Shown: positions 42,779 to 52,386, counted from the first letter of the stretch. The stretch: DNA of 64,000 nt from Streptomyces sp. CB02980 (GCF_014451325.2 NZ_JACSCH020000004.1:216392-280391); one strand, 5' to 3'. The notes: generated by a model from the letters alone, not told the origin. Numbers and translations: made by a program.

Positions 42779-44350
42779 CTACTTGCAGACGGTGCCGGAG
42801 ACCGGGACCTTGCCGTCCAGGAGGTAGGCGTCGACCGCCTTCTTCACGCACGCGCTGCCGCTGTTGTAGGCGCCGTGGCCCTCGCCCTCGTACGTCAGCT
42901 CCACGCCGACCCCGTCGCCGAGCGCCTTCACCATCGAGCGGGCGCCCTCGTACGGGGTGGCCGGGTCGCCGGTGTTGCCGACGACCAGGATCGGTGCCGC
43001 GCCCGGAGCGGAGACGTCCGGGTTCTCCCAGGTCCCGGGCACCGGCCACTGCGAGCAGCTGGAGAGCGCCCAGCCCATGAAGTCGCCGAAGACGGGGGAG
43101 GCCTCGCGGAACTGGCCGAGCCGCTCCTTGGCCTGGCCGAGGGTGTAGCGCTCCTTGAAGTCGACGCAGTTGATGGCGGCGTTGGCGGCCTGGATGTTGC
43201 TGTAGGAGCCGTTCTGGCCGCGCCCGTTCATCGAGTCCGAGAGGGTGAGGAGCAGCGCCCCGTCGCCGCCCTCGGCGTCGGAGAGACCCTGCTCCAGATA
43301 GGTCCAGAACTCCTTGGAGTAGAGGGCCTGCGCGATGCCGTTGGTGGCCTGCGTCTGGGTGAGCTTGCGGTCGCCGATGCCGGCGATCGGCTCCTTGTCG
43401 AGGGAGGCGAGGAGCTCGATGACGAAGGCCTCGATCTCGGCGACGGTCGAGCCGGGCAGGGTGCACGCGTCGCCGCGGTCCACACAGTCCTGGGCGAAGT
43501 TGTCCAGGGCGAGCTGGAAGCCCTTCGCCTGGCCGAGGGCCCCCTCCTCGACGCCGGCGTCCGGGTCGACGACCGCGTCGAAGACGGCCCGGCCGACGTT
43601 CTTCGGGAAGAGATGGGCGTAGACGCCGCCGAGTTCGGTGCCGTACGAGATGCCGAAGTAGTGGAGCTTGTCGTCGCCGAGGACCTGGCGCATCAGGTCC
43701 ATGTCCCGGGCGGCGTTCTCGGTGCCGACGTGCGGCAGGGCCGGTCCGGCGTCCTTCTCGCAGCCGGCCGCGTACCTCTTCTGCGCGTCCGAGAGCGTCC
43801 GCTCCTCGGCCTCGTCGTCGGGCGTGAAGTCGAGGGCGTAGTAGGCGTCGAGCTCCTTGTCGGTGAGGCATTCCACCGGGTCGCTGCGGCCCACCCCGCG
43901 CGGGTCGAAGGAGACCAGGTCGTAGCGGCCGCGCAGGGCCTCGTAGTCGTTGGCGAACCCCGGCAGCGCGGTGACGCCGGAGCCGCCCGGCCCGCCGAAG
44001 TTGAAGACGAGCGAACCGATCCGCTGGTCCTGGTCGCGGGCCCGGGCCCGGATCAGTGCGAGCTCGATGGTCTCGCCCTCCGGCACCGACCAGTCGAGCG
44101 GCGTCTGGAGGAAGGAGCACTCCCAGACGGCGCCCCCGGGCAGCGGGGAGGGCGCGGGCCCGCCGCCCTCGGCGGCGGACGGCGCCGGGCACGGGGTCCA
44201 GGACAGTTTCTGCGCCGCCAGCGCGGAGATCCCGGCCGTGCCGCTCGGCTGCGACCCTTCCGCGTTGTCGCCCCCGTCCGAGCACCCGGCGGCGAGCAGC
44301 ACGGTGGTGGCGGTGAGCAGAGCGGCGCGCTGGGCGGCGGAGATCGGCAT
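42779..44350 (-). CDS. Secreted tripeptidyl-aminopeptidase-like alpha/beta hydrolase, lipoprotein (paralogue)
   Basis: A 523-residue lipoprotein (lipobox LAAGC, Cys23). It shows FNFGGPGGSGVTALPG, YFGISYGTELGGVYA, VVGNTGDPATPYEGA and GEGHGAYNSG in the same order as its neighbour, and additional Cys residues (CVDRGDACTLPG, SSCSQWP). The tandem pair arose by duplication. It is transcribed ahead of the 41127-42725 gene with a 53-nt gap, so they probably form one operon. Extracellular peptide trimming would suit the peptide transporter encoded nearby, though this is only contextual. Confidence 0.88.
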   Translation of the reverse strand: MPISAAQRAALLTATTVLLAAGCSDGGDNAEGSQPSGTAGISALAAQKLSWTPCPAPSAAEGGGPAPSPLPGGAVWECSFLQTPLDWSVPEGETIELALIRARARDQDQRIGSLVFNFGGPGGSGVTALPGFANDYEALRGRYDLVSFDPRGVGRSDPVECLTDKELDAYYALDFTPDDEAEERTLSDAQKRYAAGCEKDAGPALPHVGTENAARDMDLMRQVLGDDKLHYFGISYGTELGGVYAHLFPKNVGRAVFDAVVDPDAGVEEGALGQAKGFQLALDNFAQDCVDRGDACTLPGSTVAEIEAFVIELLASLDKEPIAGIGDRKLTQTQATNGIAQALYSKEFWTYLEQGLSDAEGGDGALLLTLSDSMNGRGQNGSYSNIQAANAAINCVDFKERYTLGQAKERLGQFREASPVFGDFMGWALSSCSQWPVPGTWENPDVSAPGAAPILVVGNTGDPATPYEGARSMVKALGDGVGVELTYEGEGHGAYNSGSACVKKAVDAYLLDGKVPVSGTVCK

Positions 44351-44430
44351 AGGCCCATGGTGGGTCGCCGTTCCCGCCCACGCGCGGGACGGGGGTCCAT
44401 GCGGGTGGCGCCAGGACGCGACTCCGTCGC

Positions 44431-47196
44431 CTACAGCGCCTCGCGCCTCGTCAGCCAGTTGAAGCAGAGCCAGCCCGGGAGGACCGGGATCCACAGGGTC
44501 AGCAGGCGGTAGAGCAGTACGGCCGGGGTGGCGACCTCGATGGGGAGGCCGACCGCCACCAGACCCAGGGTGAGCGCGGTCTCGACCGCTCCCACGCCGC
44601 CCGGGGTCGGCGCCGCCGAGCCGAGCGCGTTGCCCGCGAGGAAGACGACCGCCACGCTCGCGTAGCTGATCGACACGTTGTTGTGGTCGAAGGCCCGGAT
44701 CGAGGCGTCCAGGCAGAGCACGAAGGTGAGGGTGAGCAGCAGCATCCCGCCGATGCCGGTGACCAGCTTCATCGGCCGCTGGAGCACGTCCAGCATGCGC
44801 GGCACCACACCGGCGAAGAGCGAGCGCAGCCGCGTCGAGACGAACTTCCGCATGAACGGGATCGCCGTCACGACGAGCACGAGCACCGCGACCGTGAGGA
44901 GACCGGCGATGACCGTCCTCGACGGGGTGAAGGACTGCGACCGCTCCGTTCCCGTCAGATAGCCGAAGGCGAGCAGGAGCAGGATGTGCGCCCCGAGCCC
45001 GAAGAGCTGGGAGGCGCCGACGCTCGCCACCGCGAGCCCCGGCCGTACCCCAGAGCGCTGGAGGAAGCGGGTGTTCAGGGCGACACCGCCGACCGCCGCC
45101 GGGGCGACGATCTTCACGAACGAGCCGGCGACCTGCGCCACCACCGTCCGCCAGAACCCGACCCGCTCCGGCACGAAGCCGAGCAGGCTCATCGCCGCCG
45201 CCACATAGCTGACCGCGGAGAACAGCACCGCGGCCGCGACCCACCGCCAGTCCGCCTGGCTGATCGTCGACAGCGGCGTCCGGGAGATCTGCGACAGCAG
45301 GAAGTACGCGGCGACCGCGCCCGCGATCAGACTGACCAGGGTCCGTGGCTTGATCCGTTCGAGACGGACCGGCTCCGCCGGCGCCTGCGGGCGGATGAGC
45401 AGTACCTGCTGCCGGATCTGGGCCAGCAGGTCCTCCTCGCGGGCCTCGTCGAGCGCCGTGTCCAGAGCCCGCTTCTCGGCCTTCTTGTCCGCCTTCTTCT
45501 CGGCCTTGGTCTCCGCGCGCGCGGCTGTCGGGTCCGCGGCCGCCTCCGTGGCCTGGGCCTTCGCCAGCTCCCGCTCGTGCTTGGCCGCCTCCGAGGCCGC
45601 GAGCACGGCCTCCCGCTCGCGTGCCGACCGCTCCCGGGCCAGTCTCCGCAGCGTCGTGCGCGTGGAGCGGCTCAGCGCGATCGGCTGGAGCAGCGGCAGA
45701 CAGTCGGCGACGGCGTCCGGGCCGAGCACCTCGACGGCCGCGGCGACCGTGCGCTCGGCACCGACCCGCAGCCCGAGGGTGGTGAGCAGCTGGGCGATGT
45801 CCATCCGCAGGATCAGATCGCCGGCCGCGATCTCGCCGCCGCGCAGATCGGTGAGGATCACCCTGCCGGAACGATCCACCAGAATCGCGTCGCCCGTGAG
45901 GCGGCGGTGCGCGATGCGGCGCGACTGGAGCGCCCGTACCTGCCGCCAGGCGCTGCGGACCAGGTCGTCGGTGATGTCGTCGTCGTCGAGCGAGTCGAGG
46001 CTGCGGCCGCCGATGTGCTCGTAGACGAGCATCACGGCGTCCGGGCCGAGCTCGGAGGTGGCGATCAGCTTCGGCGCGTTCGCCCCGGCGGCGATCGCCG
46101 CGTACGCGAGGAGCGCCTCCTGCTCCAGGGCCTGCCGCAGCGAGACGATCGACCGGCGGGTGGTGATCGTCCGCAGGGTGATCCGCCGCCACGCGCGGTA
46201 GAAGAAGCCGTGCGCCTGCTGCTCGCGGTCGACGACGGTGACGTCGAGTGGCGGCCCGTCCTCCAGGGTCACGATGTACCGGCGGCCCCGGTCGCCGCTG
46301 TCCGACGAGTCGGGCACGCCCTCGGCGCGCAGCGCCGTGACCGGCCGGAAGCCGACCCGGCGCAGACCGGCGAGGAGGGTCTGCCCGGTGGGCCGGACGT
46401 TGGGGGAGCCGACCGCGTACAGCGTGCCGTACGCCACCGTCCAGCCGATCAGGACGGTCAGGATGATCGAGAGCGCGGTGGTGTAGCCGGCCACCAGCAT
46501 GGTGAACGCGTCGAGCAGCAGCACCACCCAGAGCGACACCCGCCAGCGTGGCCTGCGGGCCATGCCCACGGCGGTCATGTACGCGATCACCGGCGCGAGG
46601 TAGTTGTGCACCGGGTCGGTGAGCCCGCCGCCGGACGCCGGCTGGGTCAGCGCGTCCTGGATGGTGCCGGGCGCGGCCTGGGCGACCCAGAGGTCGGTGG
46701 CGAGGGTGAGACCGTGCGCGAGCACGGCGGCGAGGACGCCGTCCGCGATGCGCAGCCCGTCACGTTTGATCAGGCGTTCGATGGCGAAGGCGACGGGAAC
46801 GAGCAGGACGGCGATGGAGGAGACGAGACCGGCGATCTTGACGAAGACATCGGGTGCGCCGACGGCGCCCTTGTTGATGTCCTCCTCGAGGCCCGAGGTC
46901 GTCGCGTGGGCGAACGCGGCGACGGCGATGACGAGCCCGATGGCGAGCAGACCCGCGAGCAGCCGCATCAGGTCCGAGGGCCGGTGGACCCGGGCGGCGA
47001 GCAGCGGCTCGTCGCCGGAGACCCGCTCGGGCACGTCGGCCTGGCCCTCCTCGGGGGGCTGGGTGTCCGGGGCCATCACCATGTCCGTCTCTGCATGCGC
47101 GTTGTGTCGTTCTCGTTCTCGCTGTTGTTCCGGCTGTATTTCTCGCTGTTGTTCTTGCTCTTGTTCTTGTACTTGTCGCTCTTGATCTCGTATCAC
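44431..47196 (-). CDS. MprF/flippase-like membrane protein fused to a degenerate kinase domain
   Basis: A 921-residue protein. Residues 60-270 hold about six membrane helices. Residues 300-520 resemble an ABC1/RIO-type kinase fold, but the catalytic loop reads HRRLTGDAILV (from His430), lacking the catalytic Asp and metal Asn, and the DFG position reads TDLRGGE; it is a pseudokinase. A Lys/Ala/Glu coiled stretch (about 540-600) leads to the C-terminal lysylphosphatidylglycerol-synthase/AglD-type flippase-like domain with seven or eight helices (SFVKIVAPAAVGGVALNTRF, GSAAPTPGGVGAVE). Start: GTG at 47196 gives a Gln/Glu/Arg-rich tail of low GC; ATG at 47082 is an alternative. Confidence 0.8.
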   Translation of the reverse strand: MIRDQERQVQEQEQEQQREIQPEQQRERERHNAHAETDMVMAPDTQPPEEGQADVPERVSGDEPLLAARVHRPSDLMRLLAGLLAIGLVIAVAAFAHATTSGLEEDINKGAVGAPDVFVKIAGLVSSIAVLLVPVAFAIERLIKRDGLRIADGVLAAVLAHGLTLATDLWVAQAAPGTIQDALTQPASGGGLTDPVHNYLAPVIAYMTAVGMARRPRWRVSLWVVLLLDAFTMLVAGYTTALSIILTVLIGWTVAYGTLYAVGSPNVRPTGQTLLAGLRRVGFRPVTALRAEGVPDSSDSGDRGRRYIVTLEDGPPLDVTVVDREQQAHGFFYRAWRRITLRTITTRRSIVSLRQALEQEALLAYAAIAAGANAPKLIATSELGPDAVMLVYEHIGGRSLDSLDDDDITDDLVRSAWRQVRALQSRRIAHRRLTGDAILVDRSGRVILTDLRGGEIAAGDLILRMDIAQLLTTLGLRVGAERTVAAAVEVLGPDAVADCLPLLQPIALSRSTRTTLRRLARERSAREREAVLAASEAAKHERELAKAQATEAAADPTAARAETKAEKKADKKAEKRALDTALDEAREEDLLAQIRQQVLLIRPQAPAEPVRLERIKPRTLVSLIAGAVAAYFLLSQISRTPLSTISQADWRWVAAAVLFSAVSYVAAAMSLLGFVPERVGFWRTVVAQVAGSFVKIVAPAAVGGVALNTRFLQRSGVRPGLAVASVGASQLFGLGAHILLLLAFGYLTGTERSQSFTPSRTVIAGLLTVAVLVLVVTAIPFMRKFVSTRLRSLFAGVVPRMLDVLQRPMKLVTGIGGMLLLTLTFVLCLDASIRAFDHNNVSISYASVAVVFLAGNALGSAAPTPGGVGAVETALTLGLVAVGLPIEVATPAVLLYRLLTLWIPVLPGWLCFNWLTRREAL

Positions 47197-47253
47197 CAGT
47201 CACCGCCCGCACGATGGTGGCACGAAGAGCCGCCGCGCGGAGGCATCAGGGCC

Positions 47254-47276
47254 ATGTCGGTGGGGTGAGGCAGGAT
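47254..47276 (+). promoter_or_regulatory. RecA-NDp/PafBC-type DNA-damage promoter of the alkyltransferase-like gene
   Basis: ATGTCGGTG (47254-47262), N8, CAGGAT (47271-47276) matches the actinobacterial LexA-independent damage promoter TTGTCRGTG-N8-TAGnnT at nearly every defined position. The start codon at 47284 is 7 nt past the -10 box. Confidence 0.6.
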
Positions 47277-47283
47277 GGGGCGG

Positions 47284-47640
47284 ATGAGCATGGAGGTGCC
47301 CGTGGGGGAGACCGGAGAACTGCCCGAGTACGCGGAACGGGTGCTCGACGTCGCCGACGGAATCCCGCCCGGCCGGGTGATGACCTACGGCGACGTCGCC
47401 GAATGGCTGGGCGAGGGAGGGCCCCGCCAGGTCGGCCGGGTCATGGCCCTGTACGGCGGGACGGCGCCCTGGTGGCGGGTGGTCCGCTCGGACGGCACGC
47501 TGCTCCCCGGGCACGAGCTGAGGGCCCTCGACCACTACCGCGAGGAGGGCACGCCGCTGCGCGAGCGGGGCCCGGCGGCCGAGGGACACCTGCCGAAGAT
47601 CGACATGCGGCGGGCGCGCTGGGACGGAACTCACATCTGA
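47284..47640 (+). CDS. Alkyltransferase-like protein (MGMT family without active-site Cys)
   Basis: A 118-residue MGMT C-terminal-domain protein. PPGRVMTYGDVAEWLG is the DNA-binding helix region and PRQVGRVMALYGG carries the arginine finger. The alkyl-acceptor motif, normally PCHRV, reads PWWRVV, so the Cys is replaced by Trp. Such ATL proteins bind O6-alkylguanine and hand it to nucleotide excision repair instead of repairing it. The ATG at 47284 is chosen over one at 47275 because it lies 7 nt after a -10 box (leaderless). The DNA-damage promoter upstream and the AdnAB genes downstream support a repair role. Confidence 0.85.
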   Translation: MSMEVPVGETGELPEYAERVLDVADGIPPGRVMTYGDVAEWLGEGGPRQVGRVMALYGGTAPWWRVVRSDGTLLPGHELRALDHYREEGTPLRERGPAAEGHLPKIDMRRARWDGTHI

Positions 47641-47751
47641 GCCCGCCGGCCGGGGACGACCGAGCGGGGCCGGGCGTGAGCGGTGCCGGAGGGGACGTAC
47701 GCGGTACGGAACGGGGCGTGGAGTACGGCTCGGCGGCGGGACGTTTCGCGT

Positions 47752-47763
47752 AACGTCGACGTT
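47752..47763. promoter_or_regulatory. 12-bp palindrome upstream of adnA
   Basis: AACGTCGACGTT is perfectly self-complementary and is flanked by CGCG on both sides with one bulged base. It lies about 100 nt before adnA in a 224-nt gap. It does not fit the LexA consensus CGAAC-N4-GTTCG. Confidence 0.4.
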
Positions 47764-47864
47764 CGCGTCTCCCGAGGCGACGGCGGACCGACGAGCCCGA
47801 CGGCCGGCCGCGGCGGACGGCCGCCTCACCCGCACCACCACTCCCACCAGGACCGGCGACCCAC

Positions 47865-50800
47865 GTGAGTACCTCCTCGACCACCCGGCGTACGCCGCCG
47901 TACCAGGGACAGCCGTACCCGGGTTCGGGACGGCCGCGGAACCCGGGCGCGTACCGACTGGTGCGCACCACGCCGGCCCCGATGGATTCCCCTCAGCTGG
48001 ACGCAACCCAACGCGAAGTGGTTGACCACGACGGCGGACCTCTTCTCGTCCTCGCCGGACCCGGCACCGGCAAGACGACGACCCTGGTCGAGGCCGTCGC
48101 CGCCCGGATGGAGAAGGGCGCCGACCCCGAACGGCTCCTCGTCCTCACCTTCAGCCGCAAGGCAGCCGTCGAACTCCGCGACCGCATGGCCGCCCGGCTC
48201 GGCGGCCGCCGCCCTCCGCAGGCCACCACCTTCCACTCGTACTGCTACGCCCTGATCCGCGCCCACCAGGACGCCGAACTCTTCGCCGAACCCCTGCGGC
48301 TGCTCTCCGGACCCGAGCAGGACCTCGCCGTACGGGAACTGCTCGCCGGCCACATCGACCTGGAGAAGGCCGGGCTCGGAAGCATCCGCTGGCCCGACGA
48401 ACTCCGCGCCTGCCTCACCACCCGCGGCTTCGCCGACGAGGTACGGGCCGTCCTCGCGCGCTCCCGCGAACTCGGCCTCGGACCGGACGCGCTGGCCCAC
48501 TTCGCCGCGCGGGTCGGCCGGCCCGACTGGAAGGCCGCGGCCGGCTTCCTCGCCGAGTACCTCGACGTCCTCGACCTCCAGGGCGTCCTCGACTACACGG
48601 AGCTCGTCCACCGGGCCGTACTCCTCGCCGGGGACATCAGCCTGCCCGCGTACGACGCGATCTACGTCGACGAGTACCAGGACACCGACCCGGCACAGGT
48701 CCGGCTGCTGCACGCCCTCGCGGGCGGTTCGACGGGGGCCGCCCGAAGGGCGGCCGTGAGGGGCGCCGGCCGGGCGACGGGCGGGAGCACGGTCGTCGCC
48801 TTCGGCGACCCCGACCAGTCCATCTACGCCTTCCGGGGCGCCGACGTGAACGGCATCCTCGACTTCCCCGCGTCCTTCGGCGGCGCGGACGTCCGGGTCC
48901 TGCGCACCGCGCGCCGCTCGGGCGCCGAGCTGCTCGGCGCGACCCGGCTGCTCGCCCAGCGGATGCCGATGCCCCGGCTCCCCGCCGACAAGGTCCGCGC
49001 CCACCGGGACCTCACGGCGGCGCGGGACGGGGGCGGGGCGGAGGCGTACACGTACCCGACGGCGTCGGCGGAGGCCGAGAACATCGCCGACCTGCTGCGC
49101 CGCGCGCACCTGGAGGACGGCGTCCCCTGGCACCACATGGCCGTCCTCACCCGGGCCGCCGCCAACCTCCCGTCCCTCCGCCGCGCCCTCACCTCGGCGG
49201 GAGTCCCGGTGGAGACGGACGCGGCGGACACCCCGCTGCGTCACGAACCGGCGGTGGCCCCGCTGCTGCTGGCGCTGAGGGCGGTGGCTCACGCCGACCC
49301 GGTTGTGGGCAGGCGTTCCGCAGGCGCGGCGGGGGCACCCCCCGCGTCTGACGTGGAGCCCGCGTCTGAGGTCGCGCCCGCGTCTGTCGTGGAGCCCGCG
49401 TCTGAGGTGGAGCCCGCGTCTGTCGTGGAGCCCGCGTCTGAGGTGGAGCCCGCGTCTGTCGTGGAGCCCGCGTCTGAGGTCGCGCCCGCGTCTGTCGTGG
49501 AGCCCGCGTCTGAGGTGGAGCCCGCGTCTGACGTGGAGCCCGCGTCTGAGGTCGCGCCCGACGTCGAGGCCCCGTCCCCGGAGACCGCGCCGGCGCAGCC
49601 GGAAGGCACCCGCACGTGGCTGACCACCGAGACCGCGCTCGAACTCCTCGCCTCCCCCCTCGCCGGCGTGGACCCCGCCGACCTCCGCCGCCTCGGCCGT
49701 GCACTGAGGGACGAGGCGCGCGCCGCAGGCGACAAGGTCCCGCCCCCCTCCGACGTCCTGCTCGCCCGCGCCCTCGCCGAGCCCGAGCGCCTCGCCGCCC
49801 ACGACCCCTCCTACACGCGCGGCGCGAAGCGGCTCGGCGAGCTGCTCCGTGACACCCGCACCCTCCTCGCCGGCGGCGGCACCGCCGAGGAGGCCCTCTG
49901 GGTGCTCTGGAGCGGCACCCCCTGGCCCGGCCGGCTCGAGCGCGCCGCGCTCCGCGGCGGGCCCGCGGGCCGCAACGCCGACCGGGACCTCGACGCCGTC
50001 TGCGCCCTCTTCGAGACCGCCGCCCGCGCCGAGGAGCGCGTCGGCGGCCGCGGTGTCCTCAACTTCCTCGAGGAGCTCGACGCGCAGGACATCGCCGCCG
50101 ACACCCTCACCCGCCGCCACACCCGCCCCGACGCCGTCCGCCTCATGACCGCCCACCGTTCCAAGGGCCTGGAGTGGAGCCTCGTCGTCGTCGCCGGGGT
50201 CCAGGAGGGACTCTGGCCCGACCTGCGCCGTCGCGGCTCCCTCCTGGAGGCCGACCGCATCGGCCGCGACGGCCTCGCCGAGCCCCTCACCCCCGGCGCC
50301 CTCCTCGCCGAGGAGCGCCGCCTCTTCTACGTGGCCGCCACGCGCGCGCGTGACCGGCTCGTCGTCACCGCCGTGAAGGCCGCGGCCGAGGACGGCGACC
50401 AGCCCTCCCGTTTCCTCACCGAGCTCGGCGCCGAGCCGAAGGACGTGCCCGGCCGCCCCCGCCGCCCCCTCGCCGTCTCCGCCCTCGTGGCCGAGCTGCG
50501 CGCCACCACCGTCGACCCGGACGCCTCGCCCGCGCTCCGCGACGCCGCCGCCCACCGGCTCGCCGAGCTCGCCGCGCTCGCCGACGAGGACGGTCAGCCG
50601 CTGGTCCCGGCCGCGCACCCGGACCGCTGGTGGGGCCTGTTCGAGCCGACCCGCAGCCCGGAGCCGCTGCGCGACCGCGACCGGCCCGTCGCCCTCTCGC
50701 CGAGCTCCCTGGACAACCTGGTGAGCACCTGCTCCCTCCAGTGGTTCCTGGGCCGCGAGGTCAAGGCCGCGGCCCCCGCCACCGCAGCCCAGGGCTTCGG

Positions 50801-51488
50801 CAACGTCGTCCACGTCCTCGCCGACGAGGTCGCCTCCGGCCGTACCCCCGCCGACCTCGACGTCCTCATGGCCCGCCTGGACTCCGTGTGGGACGCCCTC
50901 GCCTTCGACGCCCCCTGGAAGTCGGCCCAGGAGAAGCAGAACGCGCGCGTGGCGCTCGAACGCTTCCTGAGCTGGCACGTCATGGACCGCGGCGGCCGCA
51001 CCCCGGCCGCCTCGGAGCACGGCTTCGACGTGACCCTGGAGGCGGGCGCGTACGAGGTCCGCATCCGCGGTTCCATGGACCGCGTCGAGACCGACGAGCA
51101 CGGCCGCGCGTACGTCGTCGACTTCAAGACCGGCAAGTCGGCCCCCACCAAGGACGAGGTGGCCCAGCACCCGCAGCTCGCCGTCTACCAGCTCGCGGTC
51201 CGGGAGGGCGCGCTCGACGAGGTCCTCGACGGCCGGCGGCCGGAGCCGGGCGGCGCCGAACTCGTCCAGCTGCGGCAGGCCGCCCCGCAGAAGGAGGGCG
51301 GCGACGCCCTCCCCAAGGTCCAGGCACAGGAACCGCTCGCCGGGGAGTGGGTCGGCGAGCTGCTCGCCAACGCCGCGGGCCGGGTCCTCGACGAGCGCTT
51401 CACCCCCACCACCGGCCAGCACTGCACGAACTGTTCGTTCCGCGCCTCGTGCAGCGCCCAGCCGGAGGGCCGCCAGGTCGTCGACTGA
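47865..51488 (+). CDS. adnA: AdnA-type helicase-nuclease subunit (UvrD-like motor plus RecB-like nuclease)
   Basis: A 1207-residue protein. The UvrD/PcrA motor has Walker A GPGTGKTT (65-72), DEYQDTDP (Walker B near 269), [27 protein letters not shown] and [10 protein letters not shown]. The C-terminal RecB-family nuclease has [12 protein letters not shown] (Asp1086, Lys1088) and four Cys placed like an AddB/RecB Fe-S cluster (Cys956, then [10 protein letters not shown] at 1187-1196). With AdnB it forms the double-strand-break resection machine of actinobacteria. The start is GTG at 47865; an ATG at 47982 is possible. A 72-residue hexapeptide repeat interrupts the motor. Confidence 0.88.
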   Translation: MSTSSTTRRTPPYQGQPYPGSGRPRNPGAYRLVRTTPAPMDSPQLDATQREVVDHDGGPLLVLAGPGTGKTTTLVEAVAARMEKGADPERLLVLTFSRKAAVELRDRMAARLGGRRPPQATTFHSYCYALIRAHQDAELFAEPLRLLSGPEQDLAVRELLAGHIDLEKAGLGSIRWPDELRACLTTRGFADEVRAVLARSRELGLGPDALAHFAARVGRPDWKAAAGFLAEYLDVLDLQGVLDYTELVHRAVLLAGDISLPAYDAIYVDEYQDTDPAQVRLLHALAGGSTGAARRAAVRGAGRATGGSTVVAFGDPDQSIYAFRGADVNGILDFPASFGGADVRVLRTARRSGAELLGATRLLAQRMPMPRLPADKVRAHRDLTAARDGGGAEAYTYPTASAEAENIADLLRRAHLEDGVPWHHMAVLTRAAANLPSLRRALTSAGVPVETDAADTPLRHEPAVAPLLLALRAVAHADPVVGRRSAGAAGAPPASDVEPASEVAPASVVEPASEVEPASVVEPASEVEPASVVEPASEVAPASVVEPASEVEPASDVEPASEVAPDVEAPSPETAPAQPEGTRTWLTTETALELLASPLAGVDPADLRRLGRALRDEARAAGDKVPPPSDVLLARALAEPERLAAHDPSYTRGAKRLGELLRDTRTLLAGGGTAEEALWVLWSGTPWPGRLERAALRGGPAGRNADRDLDAVCALFETAARAEERVGGRGVLNFLEELDAQDIAADTLTRRHTRPDAVRLMTAHRSKGLEWSLVVVAGVQEGLWPDLRRRGSLLEADRIGRDGLAEPLTPGALLAEERRLFYVAATRARDRLVVTAVKAAAEDGDQPSRFLTELGAEPKDVPGRPRRPLAVSALVAELRATTVDPDASPALRDAAAHRLAELAALADEDGQPLVPAAHPDRWWGLFEPTRSPEPLRDRDRPVALSPSSLDNLVSTCSLQWFLGREVKAAAPATAAQGFGNVVHVLADEVASGRTPADLDVLMARLDSVWDALAFDAPWKSAQEKQNARVALERFLSWHVMDRGGRTPAASEHGFDVTLEAGAYEVRIRGSMDRVETDEHGRAYVVDFKTGKSAPTKDEVAQHPQLAVYQLAVREGALDEVLDGRRPEPGGAELVQLRQAAPQKEGGDALPKVQAQEPLAGEWVGELLANAAGRVLDERFTPTTGQHCTNCSFRASCSAQPEGRQVVD
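49344..49559 (+). repeat. Twelve 18-nt tandem repeats inside adnA
   Basis: Exactly twelve in-frame copies of GCGTCTGANGTSGNGCCC-type units encode A-S-[DEV]-V-[EA]-P (residues 494-565). Copies are nearly identical at DNA level. Confidence 0.95.
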
Positions 51489-51576
51489 CGGGACGGCCCG
51501 GGGCGCGGAGTCGCGGGCACGCGCGCGGGGGGAGACCCTGGTGGACAGGGATCGGGGAAACCGCGAGGAGGCTCGC

Positions 51577-52386
51577 ATGCCGTCCCACCGAAAGCTCCGC
51601 GCCGCGGCCGTCGTCTGCGCCGTCGCCGTCGTCACCGGTCCCGCACCTGTCGCGGCCTGGGCCGCGACGACCGGCAGCGCGGCCGCCGCACCCTCGGTGT
51701 CGGCGCCGTCGCCCGATCCGTTCTCCGGTCTCACCGCCGACGAGATCGGCGACAAGGCGGTCACCGCGACCCGGTCGGCGACCTCGCTCCGGATGACCGG
51801 CCGGGTCGTCACGGAGGGACAGCCCCTCGACATCGACTTCGCCGTGAACGACCGCGACGAGTGCACCGGCGTGATGAAGATCAAGGGCGGCACCGCCGAG
51901 CTCCGCAAGATCGACCGGATCACCTACATGAAGGGCGACGAGGCCTTCTGGCGCGTCTCCATGGCCTCCCAGGGCATGCCCGACGCCCAGATCGACCCCA
52001 CGGTCGAGCTGGTCAAGGGCCGCTGGCTGAAGATCGCCCCGGGGCAGGCCGGCAGCGCCGACCTCAGCGGCGTCTGCGACCTGAAGTCGCTCCTCGCCGA
52101 CCTCGACGAGGACAAGGCGGAGCGCCGCGGACTGACCAGGGGCCCCGACGCCGAGGTCGACGGCACCCCCGTCGCGACCCTGGTCAAGAAGAAGGCCGAA
52201 GACGAGACCACCACCGTGTCCGTGTCCCAGGAGGGCAAGCCGTACATCCTGAAGATGGTCAAGGCCGGTGGCGAGGAACCGGGCGCGATGGTGCTCTCCG
52301 ACTACGACAAGCCCGTCCGCGTGGTCGTCCCGCCCGCCGACGAGACGGTGGACCTGTCCAAGCTCGGCGGGGGCACGCCCGCGTGA
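51577..52386 (+). CDS. Secreted LppX/LprG-like protein between adnA and adnB
   Basis: A 269-residue protein with a Sec signal peptide (KLRAAAVVCAVAVVTG, cleavage near AWA-ATT) and no lipobox Cys. The mature part has the family pattern SLRMTGRVVTEGQPLDIDFA, ITYMKGDEAFWR, GRWLKI and a C-terminal VVVPPADETVDLSKL. It resembles the lipoprotein at 10233-10991. The ATG at 51577 has GAGGAGG upstream. It sits 88 nt after adnA and 69 nt before adnB, genes that are adjacent in mycobacteria, so it is an insertion relative to that order. Lipid or glycolipid handling at the cell surface is the family guess. Confidence 0.78.
   Translation: MPSHRKLRAAAVVCAVAVVTGPAPVAAWAATTGSAAAAPSVSAPSPDPFSGLTADEIGDKAVTATRSATSLRMTGRVVTEGQPLDIDFAVNDRDECTGVMKIKGGTAELRKIDRITYMKGDEAFWRVSMASQGMPDAQIDPTVELVKGRWLKIAPGQAGSADLSGVCDLKSLLADLDEDKAERRGLTRGPDAEVDGTPVATLVKKKAEDETTTVSVSQEGKPYILKMVKAGGEEPGAMVLSDYDKPVRVVVPPADETVDLSKLGGGTPA

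Noticed and set aside
41127..46192. Very long open frames running through the two peptidase genes and beyond on the minus strand.
   Set aside because: Lipoprotein signal peptides mark internal starts at 42725 and 44350; the upstream parts have Arg/Gly-rich composition typical of out-of-frame high-GC DNA.
47752..47763. LexA (SOS) box before adnA.
   Set aside because: Half-site sequence and spacing differ from CGAAC-N4-GTTCG.
49344..49559. CRISPR-like array.
   Set aside because: Units are contiguous without spacers and stay in the adnA reading frame.
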